64,000 bases of DNA from Microlunatus parietis. GTDB lineage: Bacteria > Actinomycetota > Actinomycetes > Propionibacteriales > Propionibacteriaceae. Both the position numbers and the translations under genes were made by a program. Shown here one piece after another: positions 17,405 through 32,149 of the stretch. A model generated the notes under the pieces. That model made no database searches, was not told where the DNA came from, and saw only the letters and a program-made list of their open reading frames with translations. Location: the NCBI RefSeq assembly GCF_013407955.1, contig NZ_JACCBU010000001.1, forward strand, positions 682,001 through 746,000, read 5' to 3'. Numbering within the stretch: position 1 is the stretch's first letter; each line of letters starts with the position of its first letter.

Positions 17405-18258
17405 CGCGCTCCTCCTCGCGAGCGTCGCTCGCTTTCCCATTCGGGCGGGATGGTCGGCACCGCCGCCAGCAGGGTCCGGGTGTACTCGTGCCGCGGTTCG
17501 GCGAAGATCTGGTCCCGCTCGCCCTGCTCGACGATCTTGCCGCCCTGCATGACGCAGACCCGGTGCGCCACCTGCCGTACCACCGCAAGATCATGGGAGA
17601 TGAACAGGTAGCTGAACCCGAAGTCGGCCTGCAGTTCGGTGAGCAACCGGAGCACCTGCGCCTGCACCGACACGTCGAGCGCGGAGACCGGCTCGTCGCA
17701 GATGATCACCCGCGGGTTGCAGGCGATCGCCCGGGCGATCCCGATCCGCTGTGCCTGGCCGCCGGAGAACTGGGCCGGGTAGCGCCGCGAGTGGTCCGGG
17801 TTGAGCCCGACCCGTTCCATCAACTCCTTGACCCGCGGCACGGCAGCGGCCAGCGTTGACAGGCCCTGGTAGCGCAGCGGCGCCGACACCAACTGCTCGA
17901 CGTTCTGCCGCGGATTCAAGCTGGAGAAGGGATCCTGGAAGACGAACTGGACACTGCACCGGAACTCCCGCAGCGCCGGCCCGGTGGCCCGGGTGACGTC
18001 GCGAGCACCGATCCGGACCCGACCCTGGGACGGTTCGATCAGCCGGCCGATCATCCGGGCCGTGGTCGACTTGCCGGAGCCGGACTCCCCCACCAGGCCG
18101 ACCGTCCGGCCCTCCGGGATCTCCAGCGAGACGTCGTCGACCGCCCGGAAGGTACGTCGGCTGGTCAGCACCCGGCCGCGCAGGGACACCCGGTAGTCCT
18201 TGATCAGGTTCTCCGCGGCCAAGATCACCGGCGGCGGCGCGGTGTCGGTGGTGGTCAC
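17401..18258 (-). CDS. Oligopeptide/dipeptide ABC transporter ATP-binding protein (OppF/DppF type)
   Basis: This is one of two ATPases that power peptide import. The 285-aa protein has Walker [13 protein letters not shown], the Q-loop region FVFQDPFSSLNPRQ, the ABC signature FSGGQAQRIGIARA, Walker B RVIICDEPVSALD and the H-loop LFISHDLAVV. A C-terminal oligopeptide-transporter extension ends ..HEYTRTLLAAVPTIPPEW. It overlaps its neighbours on both sides by 4 bases, upstream with the OppD-type ATPase and downstream with the DUF885 peptidase. Confidence 0.95.
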   Translation of the reverse strand: MTTTDTAPPPVILAAENLIKDYRVSLRGRVLTSRRTFRAVDDVSLEIPEGRTVGLVGESGSGKSTTARMIGRLIEPSQGRVRIGARDVTRATGPALREFRCSVQFVFQDPFSSLNPRQNVEQLVSAPLRYQGLSTLAAAVPRVKELMERVGLNPDHSRRYPAQFSGGQAQRIGIARAIACNPRVIICDEPVSALDVSVQAQVLRLLTELQADFGFSYLFISHDLAVVRQVAHRVCVMQGGKIVEQGERDQIFAEPRHEYTRTLLAAVPTIPPEWESERRSRGGAR

Positions 18259-19085
18259 GCGGTCTCCCCGCCCTGATCGGGATCGATGAGCCGCGGCGTG
18301 GCGTCGATCAACATCCTCGTATAGGCCGACTGCGGGTCGGTGAACAGTTCCCGGGTCGTGCTCAGCTCCTGCCGGACGCCCTGGTTCAGCACCAGCACCC
18401 GGTCGGTCACCCGGCTCACCACGGCAAGATCATGAGTGATGAACAGCAGGCTGGCCCTCGTGGTCTCCCGGACCTCCTTGATCAGGTCCAGCACCTGCGC
18501 CTGCACGGTCACGTCCAGGGCCGTGGTCGGCTCGTCGGCGATCACCAGCTGGGGTTCGCAGACCAGGGCCATCGCGATCATGATCCGCTGCCGCATGCCG
18601 CCGGAGAACTGGAGCGGATAGTTGTGGTACGTCCGCGCCGGCTCGCGCAGATGGACCCGCTCCATCGCCGCGATCGCCGCCCTCCGGGCGTCGGCCCGGG
18701 AACCGCCCCGGTGCGCCCGGTACGCCTCGGCGACCTGATCACCGACCGTGTAGTACGGGTTCAGCGAGGACAGTGGGTCCTGGAACACCATCGAGATCCG
18801 CATCCCGCGGATCCGCCGCAGCTGCCGGTCGGAGCGGCCGACCAGCTCCAGCTCCTCGCCGTCCGGGCCAGCCAGCCGGATCGACCCGGTGACCTGTGCG
18901 GCCGGCGGCAGCAGGCCCATGATCGCCAGCGCGGTCATCGACTTGCCCGAGCCGGACTCGCCGACCAGGCCCAGCGCCTCGCCGGACTCGATCGTGAACG
19001 ACAACCCGTCCACCACGACGGCCGGTTCGCCGTCCGCGGTCGGGAACGTGATCGTCAGGTCCTCGACGGTGATCAAGTCGTTCAT
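18255..19085 (-). CDS. Oligopeptide/dipeptide ABC transporter ATP-binding protein (OppD/DppD type)
   Basis: The 276-aa protein starts [20 protein letters not shown] at the ATG ending at 19085. A longer open frame to 19808 runs under the permease gene and is rejected. Motifs are Walker [14 protein letters not shown]-loop [13 protein letters not shown], signature [15 protein letters not shown], Walker [14 protein letters not shown] and H-loop [10 protein letters not shown]. The first position of the pair and the overlap with the permease stop match the usual DppBCDF order. Confidence 0.95.
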   Translation of the reverse strand: MNDLITVEDLTITFPTADGEPAVVVDGLSFTIESGEALGLVGESGSGKSMTALAIMGLLPPAAQVTGSIRLAGPDGEELELVGRSDRQLRRIRGMRISMVFQDPLSSLNPYYTVGDQVAEAYRAHRGGSRADARRAAIAAMERVHLREPARTYHNYPLQFSGGMRQRIMIAMALVCEPQLVIADEPTTALDVTVQAQVLDLIKEVRETTRASLLFITHDLAVVSRVTDRVLVLNQGVRQELSTTRELFTDPQSAYTRMLIDATPRLIDPDQGGETA

Positions 19086-20077
19086 GCGGAACGCACCCGG
19101 ATCCTGGGGTCGAGCACCGAGTAGAGCAGGTCGACCACAATGTTGGCGGTGATCACGAAGAACGCCGCGACCAGGGTGAAGCCCATGATCACCGGCTGGT
19201 CGTTGGTGCTGATCGCGTCCCGGGCCATCTTGCCGATCCCGTTCAGGCCGAACACGGACTCGGTGATCAACGCGCCTCCCATCAGCGTCGCCACGTCCAT
19301 CCCGAAGATCGTGATGATCGGCGTCAGCGACGGCCGCAGCACGTGCTTGCCGACCACGGTGACCGGCGGCAGGCCCTTCGCGCGGGCGGTCCGGACGTAG
19401 TTCTCGCCCAGCGTGTCCAGCACGTTGGACCGGGTCAGCCGGGTGTACATCGCCGCGTACATCAGGGCCAGCACGATCCACGGCATCAGGTAGCTGTCCC
19501 ACCACAGCGCCGGATCCTCGCTGAACCGGACCGTGGTCGGGAACGGCAGCACGCCGAGCTGTACCACCAGCACGAACTGCAGCACCAGCGCGACGAAGTA
19601 GTTCGGCAGCGCGATGCCGGCCAGCGCGACGGTGTTGAACGAGCGGTCGACCCAGCTGCCCTCGCGGAGCGCGCTGAGCACGCCGGACAGCAGGCCCCAG
19701 ACCAGCCAGAGCAGCGCGGCTCCGACGGCGAGGGTGATCGTCACCTCGATCCGCTCGCCGATCATGGTGCCGACGCTCTGCCCGCTCTGGAAGCTGTGCC
19801 CGAGACACGGTGCCGCGCAGTGCACGGCGCCGGGTCCGCTGCCATACCAGCGGCCGGCGACGAGGCCGAGCAGGAAGGTGCCGAACTGGACCCAGAACGG
19901 CTGGTCCAGGCCGAGTTGATCACGGATCGTCGCGATCCGCTCCGGCGTGCAGGTCTGGCCGCAGATCAGCACCGCCGGGTCGGGCGAGAGCAGGAAGAAG
20001 ATCGCGTACGTGAATAAGCAGACGCCGAACAGGGTGAGCAGGGCCCAGCCGACCCGGCGCAGCACGTAACTGATCAT
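19082..20077 (-). CDS. Peptide ABC transporter permease (OppB/DppB type)
   Basis: The 331-aa inner-membrane permease has an N-terminal transmembrane segment typical of DppB proteins (MISYVLRRVGWALLTLFGVC), about six hydrophobic segments, and the cytoplasmic EAA loop YVRTARAKGLPPVTVVGKH that contacts the ATPases. A periplasmic loop after the first helix contains two Cys (CGQTCTPERI), which could form a disulfide. It ends 4 bases inside the OppD-type gene. The gene begins 2 bases downstream of the OppC-type stop. Confidence 0.95.
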   Translation of the reverse strand: MISYVLRRVGWALLTLFGVCLFTYAIFFLLSPDPAVLICGQTCTPERIATIRDQLGLDQPFWVQFGTFLLGLVAGRWYGSGPGAVHCAAPCLGHSFQSGQSVGTMIGERIEVTITLAVGAALLWLVWGLLSGVLSALREGSWVDRSFNTVALAGIALPNYFVALVLQFVLVVQLGVLPFPTTVRFSEDPALWWDSYLMPWIVLALMYAAMYTRLTRSNVLDTLGENYVRTARAKGLPPVTVVGKHVLRPSLTPIITIFGMDVATLMGGALITESVFGLNGIGKMARDAISTNDQPVIMGFTLVAAFFVITANIVVDLLYSVLDPRIRVRSA

Positions 20078-20079
20078 GG

Positions 20080-21057
20080 TCAGATCCCTTCCCGCCGGGC
20101 CATGATCCGCTGGATGTGATCACCGATCACCATGCAGGACAGCACGGTGCAGGTGAGGAAGAGGCCGGGAATGGCGAAGAACATGGGATTCGTGGCGGAC
20201 CACTGGACCGCGCCGGCGATCATCTGGCCCCAGGACGGGTCGGGCGGCCGGACACCGACACCGAGGAAGCTCAGCCCGGCCTCGGTGGCGATGTACTGCG
20301 GCAGCATCAGCGTCGCCACTACGATGATCGTCCCGGACAGGTTCGGGATCACCTCGGCGAACACGATCCGGAACGGCCCCGCCCCGGACGCCACGGCCGC
20401 CTCGACGAACTCCCGCTGCCGCAGCGACATGGCCTGAGCCCGGACCACCCGGCCCAGCTGCGGCCAGCCGAACAGGCTGAGCACGGTGATCAACATGACC
20501 ATCCGGTTCGCCTGCGGCACCGCCGACAGGATCGCGATCATGAAGATCAGCGACGGGAACGCCATCAGGAAGTCCATCACCCGGCCGATCACTGTGTCGA
20601 CCACCCCGCCGGCATAACCGGCGATGGTGCCGAGCAGCACCGCGATCACCACCGTCAGCACCGTCGCCAGCACCGCGATGCTCAGCGAGAACCGAGCCCC
20701 GTAAGCGATCCGGGCGAAGATGTCGCGGCCGTTCAGCGGCTCGACGCCGAACCAGTGCTCGGCCGAGATGCCGCCCAGCGGGCCGATCGGCAGCCCGCCG
20801 AGCCGCGGGTCGATCGCGTCCTCGTCGAAGGCGTACGGGTCGTGGCCCGAGATCGCCGTCAGCACCGGGGCGAAGAGCGCCATCAGCACCAGCAGGGCGA
20901 GGAAGACCAGGCTGATCACGGACGCCGGCCGGGACAGCAGCAACCGGGGCAGCCGACGGCGCCGCGGCAGCCCGCGGGGTGCCAGCCCCGGCGCCCCCGG
21001 ACCACCCGTGCCGTCGCTGTCCGGTCCCGGGCCGGTCAGCCGGGCGGGCGTGCTCAC
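20080..21057 (-). CDS. Peptide ABC transporter permease (OppC/DppC type)
   Basis: This 325-aa permease is the partner of the OppB-type protein. It has a disordered Pro/Gly/Arg-rich N-terminus of about 40 residues, then the OppC_N hydrophobic segment (VISLVFLALLVLMALFAPVL), a periplasmic loop with the family signature HWFGVEPLNGRDIFARIAYGARFSL, four to five more transmembrane helices and the EAA loop FVEAAVASGAGPFRIVFAEV. It is read between the binding-protein gene (20 bp upstream) and the OppB-type permease gene. Confidence 0.94.
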   Translation of the reverse strand: MSTPARLTGPGPDSDGTGGPGAPGLAPRGLPRRRRLPRLLLSRPASVISLVFLALLVLMALFAPVLTAISGHDPYAFDEDAIDPRLGGLPIGPLGGISAEHWFGVEPLNGRDIFARIAYGARFSLSIAVLATVLTVVIAVLLGTIAGYAGGVVDTVIGRVMDFLMAFPSLIFMIAILSAVPQANRMVMLITVLSLFGWPQLGRVVRAQAMSLRQREFVEAAVASGAGPFRIVFAEVIPNLSGTIIVVATLMLPQYIATEAGLSFLGVGVRPPDPSWGQMIAGAVQWSATNPMFFAIPGLFLTCTVLSCMVIGDHIQRIMARREGI

Positions 21058-21076
21058 CTTGCGCCGGCCCGCCGGA

Positions 21077-22813
21077 TCACGGGTTCTTCAGGCCGAGCGA
21101 GGTGAGGTCGACGTACCCCGTCATCCCGGCGTGCGCGAAGGCGCCGCCGATGTTCGGGCCGATCAACTGCAGCGGGGTGTCCCGGACCAGCGGAACAACC
21201 GGCGCCAGTTCCATGATCTCCCGGTTCAGCTGAGCCACCGCGGCGTTCTGCTCGTCGATGTTGCTCATCTTGGCGATCTCCTCGAACCGGGCGTTGATCT
21301 TGGGATCGTCCAGCTGGCTGTTGTTGTTGTTGCCGGTGGGATACAGCCGCTTGCCGTCGAACAGCGGGGCCAGCAGGGTCTCGCCGGTCTGCCCGCCGCC
21401 GCACCAGCCGGTGATCCCGATCTCGTTCTGCTTGGCGGTGGTCTGGATCACCTCGTAATAGGTGGACGCGTCGATCACGTTCAGCGTCGCGTCGATCCCG
21501 ACCTTGGCCAGCGAGGCCTGGATCGCCTCGGACTGCGCCTGCCACTTCGGCAGCCCGCGGACGTCCATGGTGACCTTGAACCCGTTCGGATGACCGGCCT
21601 CGGCGAGCAGCTGCTTCGCCTTCTCCACGTCGCCCTTGAAGTCCGGCGTCGGGTACAGGTCGAACTCCTCCCGGCCCGGCACGCTGGGCAGCAGCATGTC
21701 GGTGGCCGGCTGGGTGACCAGCGGTCCGCCGGTCACGGTGATCACGCTCTGCTTGTCGATCGCGTAGTTGATCGCCTGCCGGACCTTGAGATCGTCCAGC
21801 GGCTTCTTCGACATGTTCAGGAAGAGATAGAACGTGCAGCTCGGATGATCACGGATCGTGCGCGCCTTGAGTTCCGGCGTCTGGATCTTGGCCAGCGTCG
21901 CCGGCTGGATCGAGTAGACACCGACCGCGTTGGCGTCCTCGCCCTGCGCGGCGAGCATCCGGTCGTCCACCGTGGCGGCGTCGATGCCGAACAGGAACTC
22001 GTAGCCGTCCGGGAGCGCCGGCCGGACCTGGTCGGTCTCCGGCTTCCACTGCTCGTTCCGGACCAAGATCAACTTGGAGCCGCGCTGGTAGCTGTCGAGC
22101 TTGTACGGGCCGGAGGCGATCGGCTTCTCGTCGATCTGCCGGACGTTGGCCACCTTGCCGGCCGGGAACGGCGTGAACGGCGGCGTCATCGCCACCACCG
22201 GGAAGTAGGCCACCGGCCGGTTCAGGTGGAACGTGATCGTCTTCTCGTCGACGACCTCGATCGAGTCCAGGCCCTTCGGGTCCTGGTAGACGCCCTTGTA
22301 GTCCGAGGCCCCTTCCAGGTATTGGATGTGGAAGTCCGAGCCGATCCGCAACGCCGGGTCCATCGAGCGCTCGAGACCGTACTTGAAGTCGGCGGCGGTG
22401 ATCGGCGTGCCGTCCTCGAAGAAGATGTCGTCCTTCAGCGTGAACGTCCACTCGGTGGCGTCCTCGTTCGGCCGGCCGGTGTCGGTCGCAAGATCGGGAA
22501 CGATCTTGGTGCCACCCGGCCCCGTTTCGTTGGCCGCCGTGACCAGGGTGCGGTAGATCAACCGGTAGAAGTTGTTCACGCCGCCGTCGTTGCCCATCGA
22601 GGGGTCGAGGTGGGAGAACTCGGGCTGGCCGAGCACCCGGACCACGCCGCCCTTCTTGGCCTCGCCGGTGTGCACCGCGTAGCCGTCCTGGTCGAGCTGG
22701 GCCCCCGGAGCCGCGGTCGGGTCACCCTGTTGGGCGTTCCGTCCGCCGGAGCAGCCGGCCAACAACAGACTCGCCACAGCCAGCAGAGCGACCACAGTAC
22801 GGGTGGGGCGCAT
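21077..22813 (-). CDS. Peptide ABC transporter substrate-binding lipoprotein (SBP family 5)
   Basis: This is the first gene of the peptide-transport operon. The 578-aa product has a lipoprotein signal sequence with lipobox LLAGC (Cys21) and so is anchored outside the membrane. The mature part has SBP_bac_5 signatures: LGQPEFSHLDPSMGNDGG, the EWTFTLKDDIFFEDGTPITAADFKYGLER block typical of OppA/DppA, and VRQAINYAIDKQSVI. The gene order SBP-permease-permease-ATPase-ATPase-peptidase is complete. The actual peptide specificity cannot be told from sequence. Confidence 0.95.
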   Translation of the reverse strand: MRPTRTVVALLAVASLLLAGCSGGRNAQQGDPTAAPGAQLDQDGYAVHTGEAKKGGVVRVLGQPEFSHLDPSMGNDGGVNNFYRLIYRTLVTAANETGPGGTKIVPDLATDTGRPNEDATEWTFTLKDDIFFEDGTPITAADFKYGLERSMDPALRIGSDFHIQYLEGASDYKGVYQDPKGLDSIEVVDEKTITFHLNRPVAYFPVVAMTPPFTPFPAGKVANVRQIDEKPIASGPYKLDSYQRGSKLILVRNEQWKPETDQVRPALPDGYEFLFGIDAATVDDRMLAAQGEDANAVGVYSIQPATLAKIQTPELKARTIRDHPSCTFYLFLNMSKKPLDDLKVRQAINYAIDKQSVITVTGGPLVTQPATDMLLPSVPGREEFDLYPTPDFKGDVEKAKQLLAEAGHPNGFKVTMDVRGLPKWQAQSEAIQASLAKVGIDATLNVIDASTYYEVIQTTAKQNEIGITGWCGGGQTGETLLAPLFDGKRLYPTGNNNNSQLDDPKINARFEEIAKMSNIDEQNAAVAQLNREIMELAPVVPLVRDTPLQLIGPNIGGAFAHAGMTGYVDLTSLGLKNP

Positions 22814-23046
22814 ACGTCCTCCTCGAGAGACCTGGGTACCCGCCGTAGCTTAAGGGGTTCAGTCCGCCCGCGTCGCGGTTAATCTAACGAATTGATCACT
22901 GGTCCGAGGCCTGTCGACGGATACCATCCGCCCATACTGAGCAGACGCGCAGCCTGTTCGCCCTGGCCGGGGCGTCATCGCTGCCACCACGGCCTGCGCC
23001 CTGCTGCCGCAGCGGTCGGCCGACGAACACTTTCCTGGATCACCGT

Positions 23047-23349
23047 TCACGACGTCAGTGTCAGCCGCTTGCCCAGTGCCGCCGTCAGCCTGGCAAGGGT
23101 CTCGAGGGTCGGGTTGGCCTGACCATTCTCGATTCGACTGATCTCCGGCTGGCGTACTCCAGCGGCTGCGGCCAGCGCCTGCTGGGTCATCTGTTGCTCT
23201 TCCCTCGCGGCGGCGAGCATCAGACCGAACTCGCTTTGGACGGTCATCTCCCGCTCGAAGACCTCGCTGGCCGCGGCATGCACCTGCTTGGCATCCTCGG
23301 ACCATCCGTCGGCGGCCCCGGCAGCCAGCTGATCGAAACTCTTCGGCAC
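23047..23349 (-). CDS. XRE-family antitoxin (HigA-like)
   Basis: The 100-aa protein has an N-terminal helical region (KSFDQLAAGAADGWSEDAKQV) followed by a Cro/CI-type helix-turn-helix (MTQQALAAAAGVRQPEISRIENGQANPTLETLARLTAALG, about residues 53-92). The layout matches XRE antitoxins that partner Gp49/HigB-type RNases. A damaged toxin gene of that type lies just upstream on the same strand. A strong inverted repeat (23392-23409) sits 42 bp before the ATG and is probably its own operator. The coding frame is intact. Confidence 0.82.
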   Translation of the reverse strand: MPKSFDQLAAGAADGWSEDAKQVHAAASEVFEREMTVQSEFGLMLAAAREEQQMTQQALAAAAGVRQPEISRIENGQANPTLETLARLTAALGKRLTLTS

Positions 23350-23391
23350 GACGTCGCCTCCTCGAATGGCAAACCGGATGATGGCTGTGCC

Positions 23392-23409
23392 TATGTGTTA
23401 TAGCACATA
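23392..23409. promoter_or_regulatory. Operator-like inverted repeat before the XRE antitoxin
   Basis: TATGTGTTATAGCACATA is a dyad with 9-bp arms and one mismatched pair. Its AT-rich composition stands out in this genome, and it also resembles a -10 region. It lies between the toxin remnant and the antitoxin start, the expected place for an autorepression site of the XRE protein. Binding is inferred, not shown. Confidence 0.68.
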
Positions 23410-23451
23410 AGACTGTGAGGGGCCAGCAACGAGGACGAGCTCGACAGTTGA

Positions 23452-23744
23452 TCACGGACGGCTCCTTCGCCACCGAGCCAACTCCTTCCGAGCCCTCTTG
23501 ATCTCCCGTTGCTGACGTCGCTCCGAGCTGTCCCTGCCCTTGTCGTATCCGCCGAGCAGCAGCACGATCCGCGCTCCATGGAAGTGGCGGTGAACCCTGA
23601 GCAGATGTCAATCCCGCGGACCCTCAGGACGTGGGTGATCGCTGCCGTCAGAACCGCCTGGTCGTATTCGTGAAGATCGGTGTAGAACCGCTCGAACTGA
23701 TCTCCCTCGTACTCCACCGTCCACAACGGTTGCGGCTCGGTCAT
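23452..23744 (-). pseudogene. Broken Gp49/HigB-like toxin gene
   Basis: The ATG ending at 23744 starts MTEPQPLWTVEYEGDQFERF and runs through HVLRVRGIDICSG. The continuing family signature FHGARIVLLLGGYDKGRD and the basic tail KRARKELARWRRSRP are in another frame, ending at the TGA at 23452-23454. Family members of this RelE-superfamily type (phage-derived Gp49-like) carry some 20-25 residues between these two blocks, with the acidic and aromatic core strands. Here they are missing and the remaining 293 bases are not a multiple of three. An internal deletion with frameshift is the simplest reading. The antitoxin downstream is intact. Confidence 0.75.
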
Positions 23745-23877
23745 GGTTGCGCCCCCCAGGTCTGAGGGACGGCAAGGTATGGGGGGACCACTGACAACTC
23801 GATTGGATGGCGACCAGAGTCGCTCGGAGCCGCGCAACCAGCGATCCCGACCGGGACTGTCGGTGGTCGGGTGCAGG

Positions 23878-28476
<4,599 letters not shown>

Positions 28477-28653
28477 CGAGTTGATCATGAAAAAGTCGAT
28501 CATGCCGCGTGACCGACTCGTGATCTTGGAACCGCCGGGGGCGGCAGCGATCCCGTACCGGTCTGGCGAGTTCGGTGGACAGTCACGCCGAATGGGGGTA
28601 GAGATAGAGGACTGATCGATCCGGCGGGCGATCGGGCCCGTGGGGAAGCGAGC

Positions 28654-30012
28654 GTGACCATGACATCGCATGCGAAGCGACTGGTGGCGGCGATCACCGG
28701 GTGCTTGATTCTGGTGCTCGGCCTGACCGGCTGCCTGCGTGATCCGAACGCCGGCTCGCGCAACGGCGGCACGGGCGGCGGGGAGGCCATCGCCGACAAC
28801 AACACGGTCGACAACGACAAGAAGGTCGAGATCCTCGGAGCGTTCGGCGGCGCCGAGAAGGACTCCTTCGTCAAGTCGCTGCAGGAGTTCCAGCAGCGCA
28901 CCGGCATCACGATCGAGTACGTCGACTCGTCCGACTTCACCACCATCGTCAAGACCCGGGTACAGGGCGGGTCGGAGCCCGACATCGCGCTCTTCCCGCA
29001 GCCCGGTGGCCTGCTCGAACTGGCCGCGCAGAACCAGATCGCGCCGATCGACACGTACCTCGACTTCGACGCCATCGACCGGACCCTGGTCCCCGGCTTC
29101 CTGGAATCGGCGCGGCTGAACGGCCGGGTCTACGGGGCGCCGATGCGGATGGCCGTGAAGAGCGTGGTCTGGGCCCCGAAGACGTACTCGCAGGACGGCT
29201 ATCCGACCAACGTCGACTCGATCCAGGACCTGGACAAGGTCGCCGCGGAGATCCGCGGCAAGGGCATCGCGCCCTGGTGTGTCGGCTTCAACGCCGACCA
29301 GTCGACCGGCTGGGTCGGCACCGACTGGATCGAGGAGTACATGCTCCGGATGTGGGGCCCGGACGTGTACGACGACTGGACCAGCCACCGGATCCCCTTC
29401 AACGACGAGCGGGTCCAGCAGGCGTTCGACGAGTTCGGCAAGTTGATCTTGACCGAGGGCAACGTCTTCGGCGGTGCCGATGGCGTGATCAACACCCCGT
29501 TCGGCGACGCGATGAACCCGGCCTTCCAGGACCCGCCGCGGTGCCTGCTGCACCGGCAGGGCAACTTCGCCTACTCCTTCTACCCCCAGGAGGTGCAGGC
29601 CGATCTGGACAACCGGGTCGACGTGTTCAAGTTCCCCCGCTACGACGGTGAGTACTCCGGCAGCCCGGTGCTCGGCGGCGGCGACCTGGCCGGGCTGTTC
29701 AACGGAAACGACCCGGACGCCATCGAGGTGATGAAGTTCCTCAGCTCGGACGAGTTCGGCAAGGAGTGGGCGGCCGACGGCGGCTGGCTCTCGCCGCACA
29801 AGACGTTCGACCCGAGCAACTATCCCGACGAGACGACGCGCAAGATCGCGGCGTTCGCCGCCGACGCCGACGTGTTCCGGTTCGACGGCTCGGACCTGAT
29901 GCCGAAGGCGGTCGGCTCCGGGACGTTCTGGACCGGCATGGTCGAGTGGGTGCGCGGCACCAAGTCGACCAAGCAGGTCACCGATGAGATCGAGGCGTCG
30001 TGGCCGAAGTAG
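28654..30012 (+). CDS. aglE: Alpha-glucoside-type ABC transporter substrate-binding lipoprotein
   Basis: The 452-aa extracellular binding protein has a lipobox LTGC (Cys27) and an SBP family 1 fold, for example the stretches KVEILGAFGGAEKDSF and VVWAPKTYSQDGYPTNVDS. Overall it resembles AglE-type alpha-glucoside binding proteins. The start may be the GTG at 28654 or the ATG at 28660; both lie after the GGGGAAGCGA ribosome-binding region. It heads a three-gene operon and overlaps the first permease gene by 13 bases. The sugar bound is inferred only from family resemblance. Confidence 0.88.
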   Translation: MTMTSHAKRLVAAITGCLILVLGLTGCLRDPNAGSRNGGTGGGEAIADNNTVDNDKKVEILGAFGGAEKDSFVKSLQEFQQRTGITIEYVDSSDFTTIVKTRVQGGSEPDIALFPQPGGLLELAAQNQIAPIDTYLDFDAIDRTLVPGFLESARLNGRVYGAPMRMAVKSVVWAPKTYSQDGYPTNVDSIQDLDKVAAEIRGKGIAPWCVGFNADQSTGWVGTDWIEEYMLRMWGPDVYDDWTSHRIPFNDERVQQAFDEFGKLILTEGNVFGGADGVINTPFGDAMNPAFQDPPRCLLHRQGNFAYSFYPQEVQADLDNRVDVFKFPRYDGEYSGSPVLGGGDLAGLFNGNDPDAIEVMKFLSSDEFGKEWAADGGWLSPHKTFDPSNYPDETTRKIAAFAADADVFRFDGSDLMPKAVGSGTFWTGMVEWVRGTKSTKQVTDEIEASWPK

Positions 30013-31204
30013 CCGCGGACGCGGCGAGCGAGCAGCGCACGGCCGGGCAGGGCTCGGGCGGACCGGGCGGGACCGGACCGGGCACGGCGGCGGAACCGGA
30101 GGGGCCGGCCCAGCGCGAGCACCGGCTGCCGGCGGTGCTGCGGATGATCATCGCCGTGGTCGGCATCTGGGTGCTGATCGCCGGCATCGGGTCGTTGTTC
30201 CAGGCCTTCGTCTACTACCCGCAGTTCTTCCCCAAGTTGCTGCAGGGACTGCTGGCGGTGGTGCTCGGCGTGCTCGGCGCGGCGGCGGTCTTCTACTTCA
30301 TCAACATGTTCGTCGAGGCCCTGCCGAAGCGGGTGTCCAGCGGCCTGATGCCGTACGCCTTCCTGCTGCCGGGCGTCGGGCTGATCGGCCTGATGCTGCT
30401 CTACCCGACCGTGCAGACGATCAACTTCAGCTTCGCCAACGCCGACAGCACCGCCTACGTCGGCCTGGCGAACTACGTCGCGATCTTCACCGACGTGGAG
30501 TTCCTGTCGTCCTTGATCAACAACCTGCTCTGGCTGCTGATCGTTCCGGCGGCGGTCGTCTTCTTCGGCACCATCGTCGCGGTGCTCGCCGACCGGCTGC
30601 CCGGCGCTGCGGAGAACGTCACCAAGAGCCTGATCTTCCTGCCGATGGCGATCTCGTTCGTCGGTGCGGCGACCATCTGGGGCGCCATGTATGCGTACAA
30701 CCCGCCGGGCCAGCCGCAGGTCGGCCTGCTGAACGCCCTGGTCACCGGTGTCGGCGGCGACCCGGTTTCCTGGATGAGCCAGACCCAGCTGAAGCTGAAC
30801 AACCTGCTGCTGATGGTGATCCTGATCTGGATCCAGGCCGGGTTCGGCATGGTGCTGCTGTCGTCGGCGATCAAGGGGGTCCCGGAGGACACCATCGAGG
30901 CCGGCCGGATCGACGGGGCCAACGAGTTCCAGATCTTCATGCGGATCGTGATCCCGCAGATCCGCGGCACCATGATCACCGTCTTCGTCACACTGGTGAT
31001 CTTGGTCCTGAAGATCTTCGACATCGTGTACGTGATGACGAACGGCCGGTTCGACACCAACGTGATCGCGAACCTGTTCTTCCAGGAGATCTTCGCCAAC
31101 TCCCAGTCCGGCATCGCGTCGGCGATCGTCGTCGTGCTGCTGATCGTGATCACCCCGGTGCTGGTCTACCAGGTCAGAGCCTTCCGCCAACAGGAGGCCA
31201 TGCG

Positions 31205-31208
<4 letters not shown>
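30000..31208 (+). CDS. aglF: Sugar ABC transporter permease (AglF type)
   Basis: The 402-aa permease starts with a GTG inside the end of the binding-protein gene. A Gly/Pro/Ala-rich cytoplasmic N-terminus of about 40 residues is followed by about eight hydrophobic segments. The MalF-type EAA loop is VPEDTIEAGRIDGANEFQIF with downstream FMRIVIPQIRGT. The length and the two extra N-terminal helices match AglF-type proteins. It overlaps the second permease gene by 4 bases. Confidence 0.9.
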
Positions 31209-32074
<866 letters not shown>

Positions 32075-32100
32075 GGCACAGACCAGACCACTAGTATTGA

Positions 32101-32141
32101 CTATAAAACGTCACTAGATTGGTTCTAGCGACGTTTTATAG
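32101..32141. promoter_or_regulatory. Large nested inverted repeat, probable HipB operator
   Basis: Perfect 12-bp arms CTATAAAACGTC (32101-32112) and GACGTTTTATAG (32130-32141) enclose a second dyad, CTAGA-5 nt-TCTAG. The sequence is far more AT-rich than its surroundings. It sits directly before the hipB ribosome-binding site (AGGAG) and start at 32150, so a bound dimer pair would block transcription and initiation. Autorepression by the HipB-like protein is inferred from position. Confidence 0.75.
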
Positions 32142-32149
32142 GAGTTGAC

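Noticed and set aside
20116..22882. Long plus-strand open frames antisense to the peptide transporter genes
   Set aside because: They show no recognisable domains, while the minus strand encodes complete permease and binding-protein sequences with normal overlaps.
22814..23046. Possible small gene upstream of the peptide-transport operon
   Set aside because: No start with a ribosome-binding site or recognisable protein pattern; treated as promoter region.
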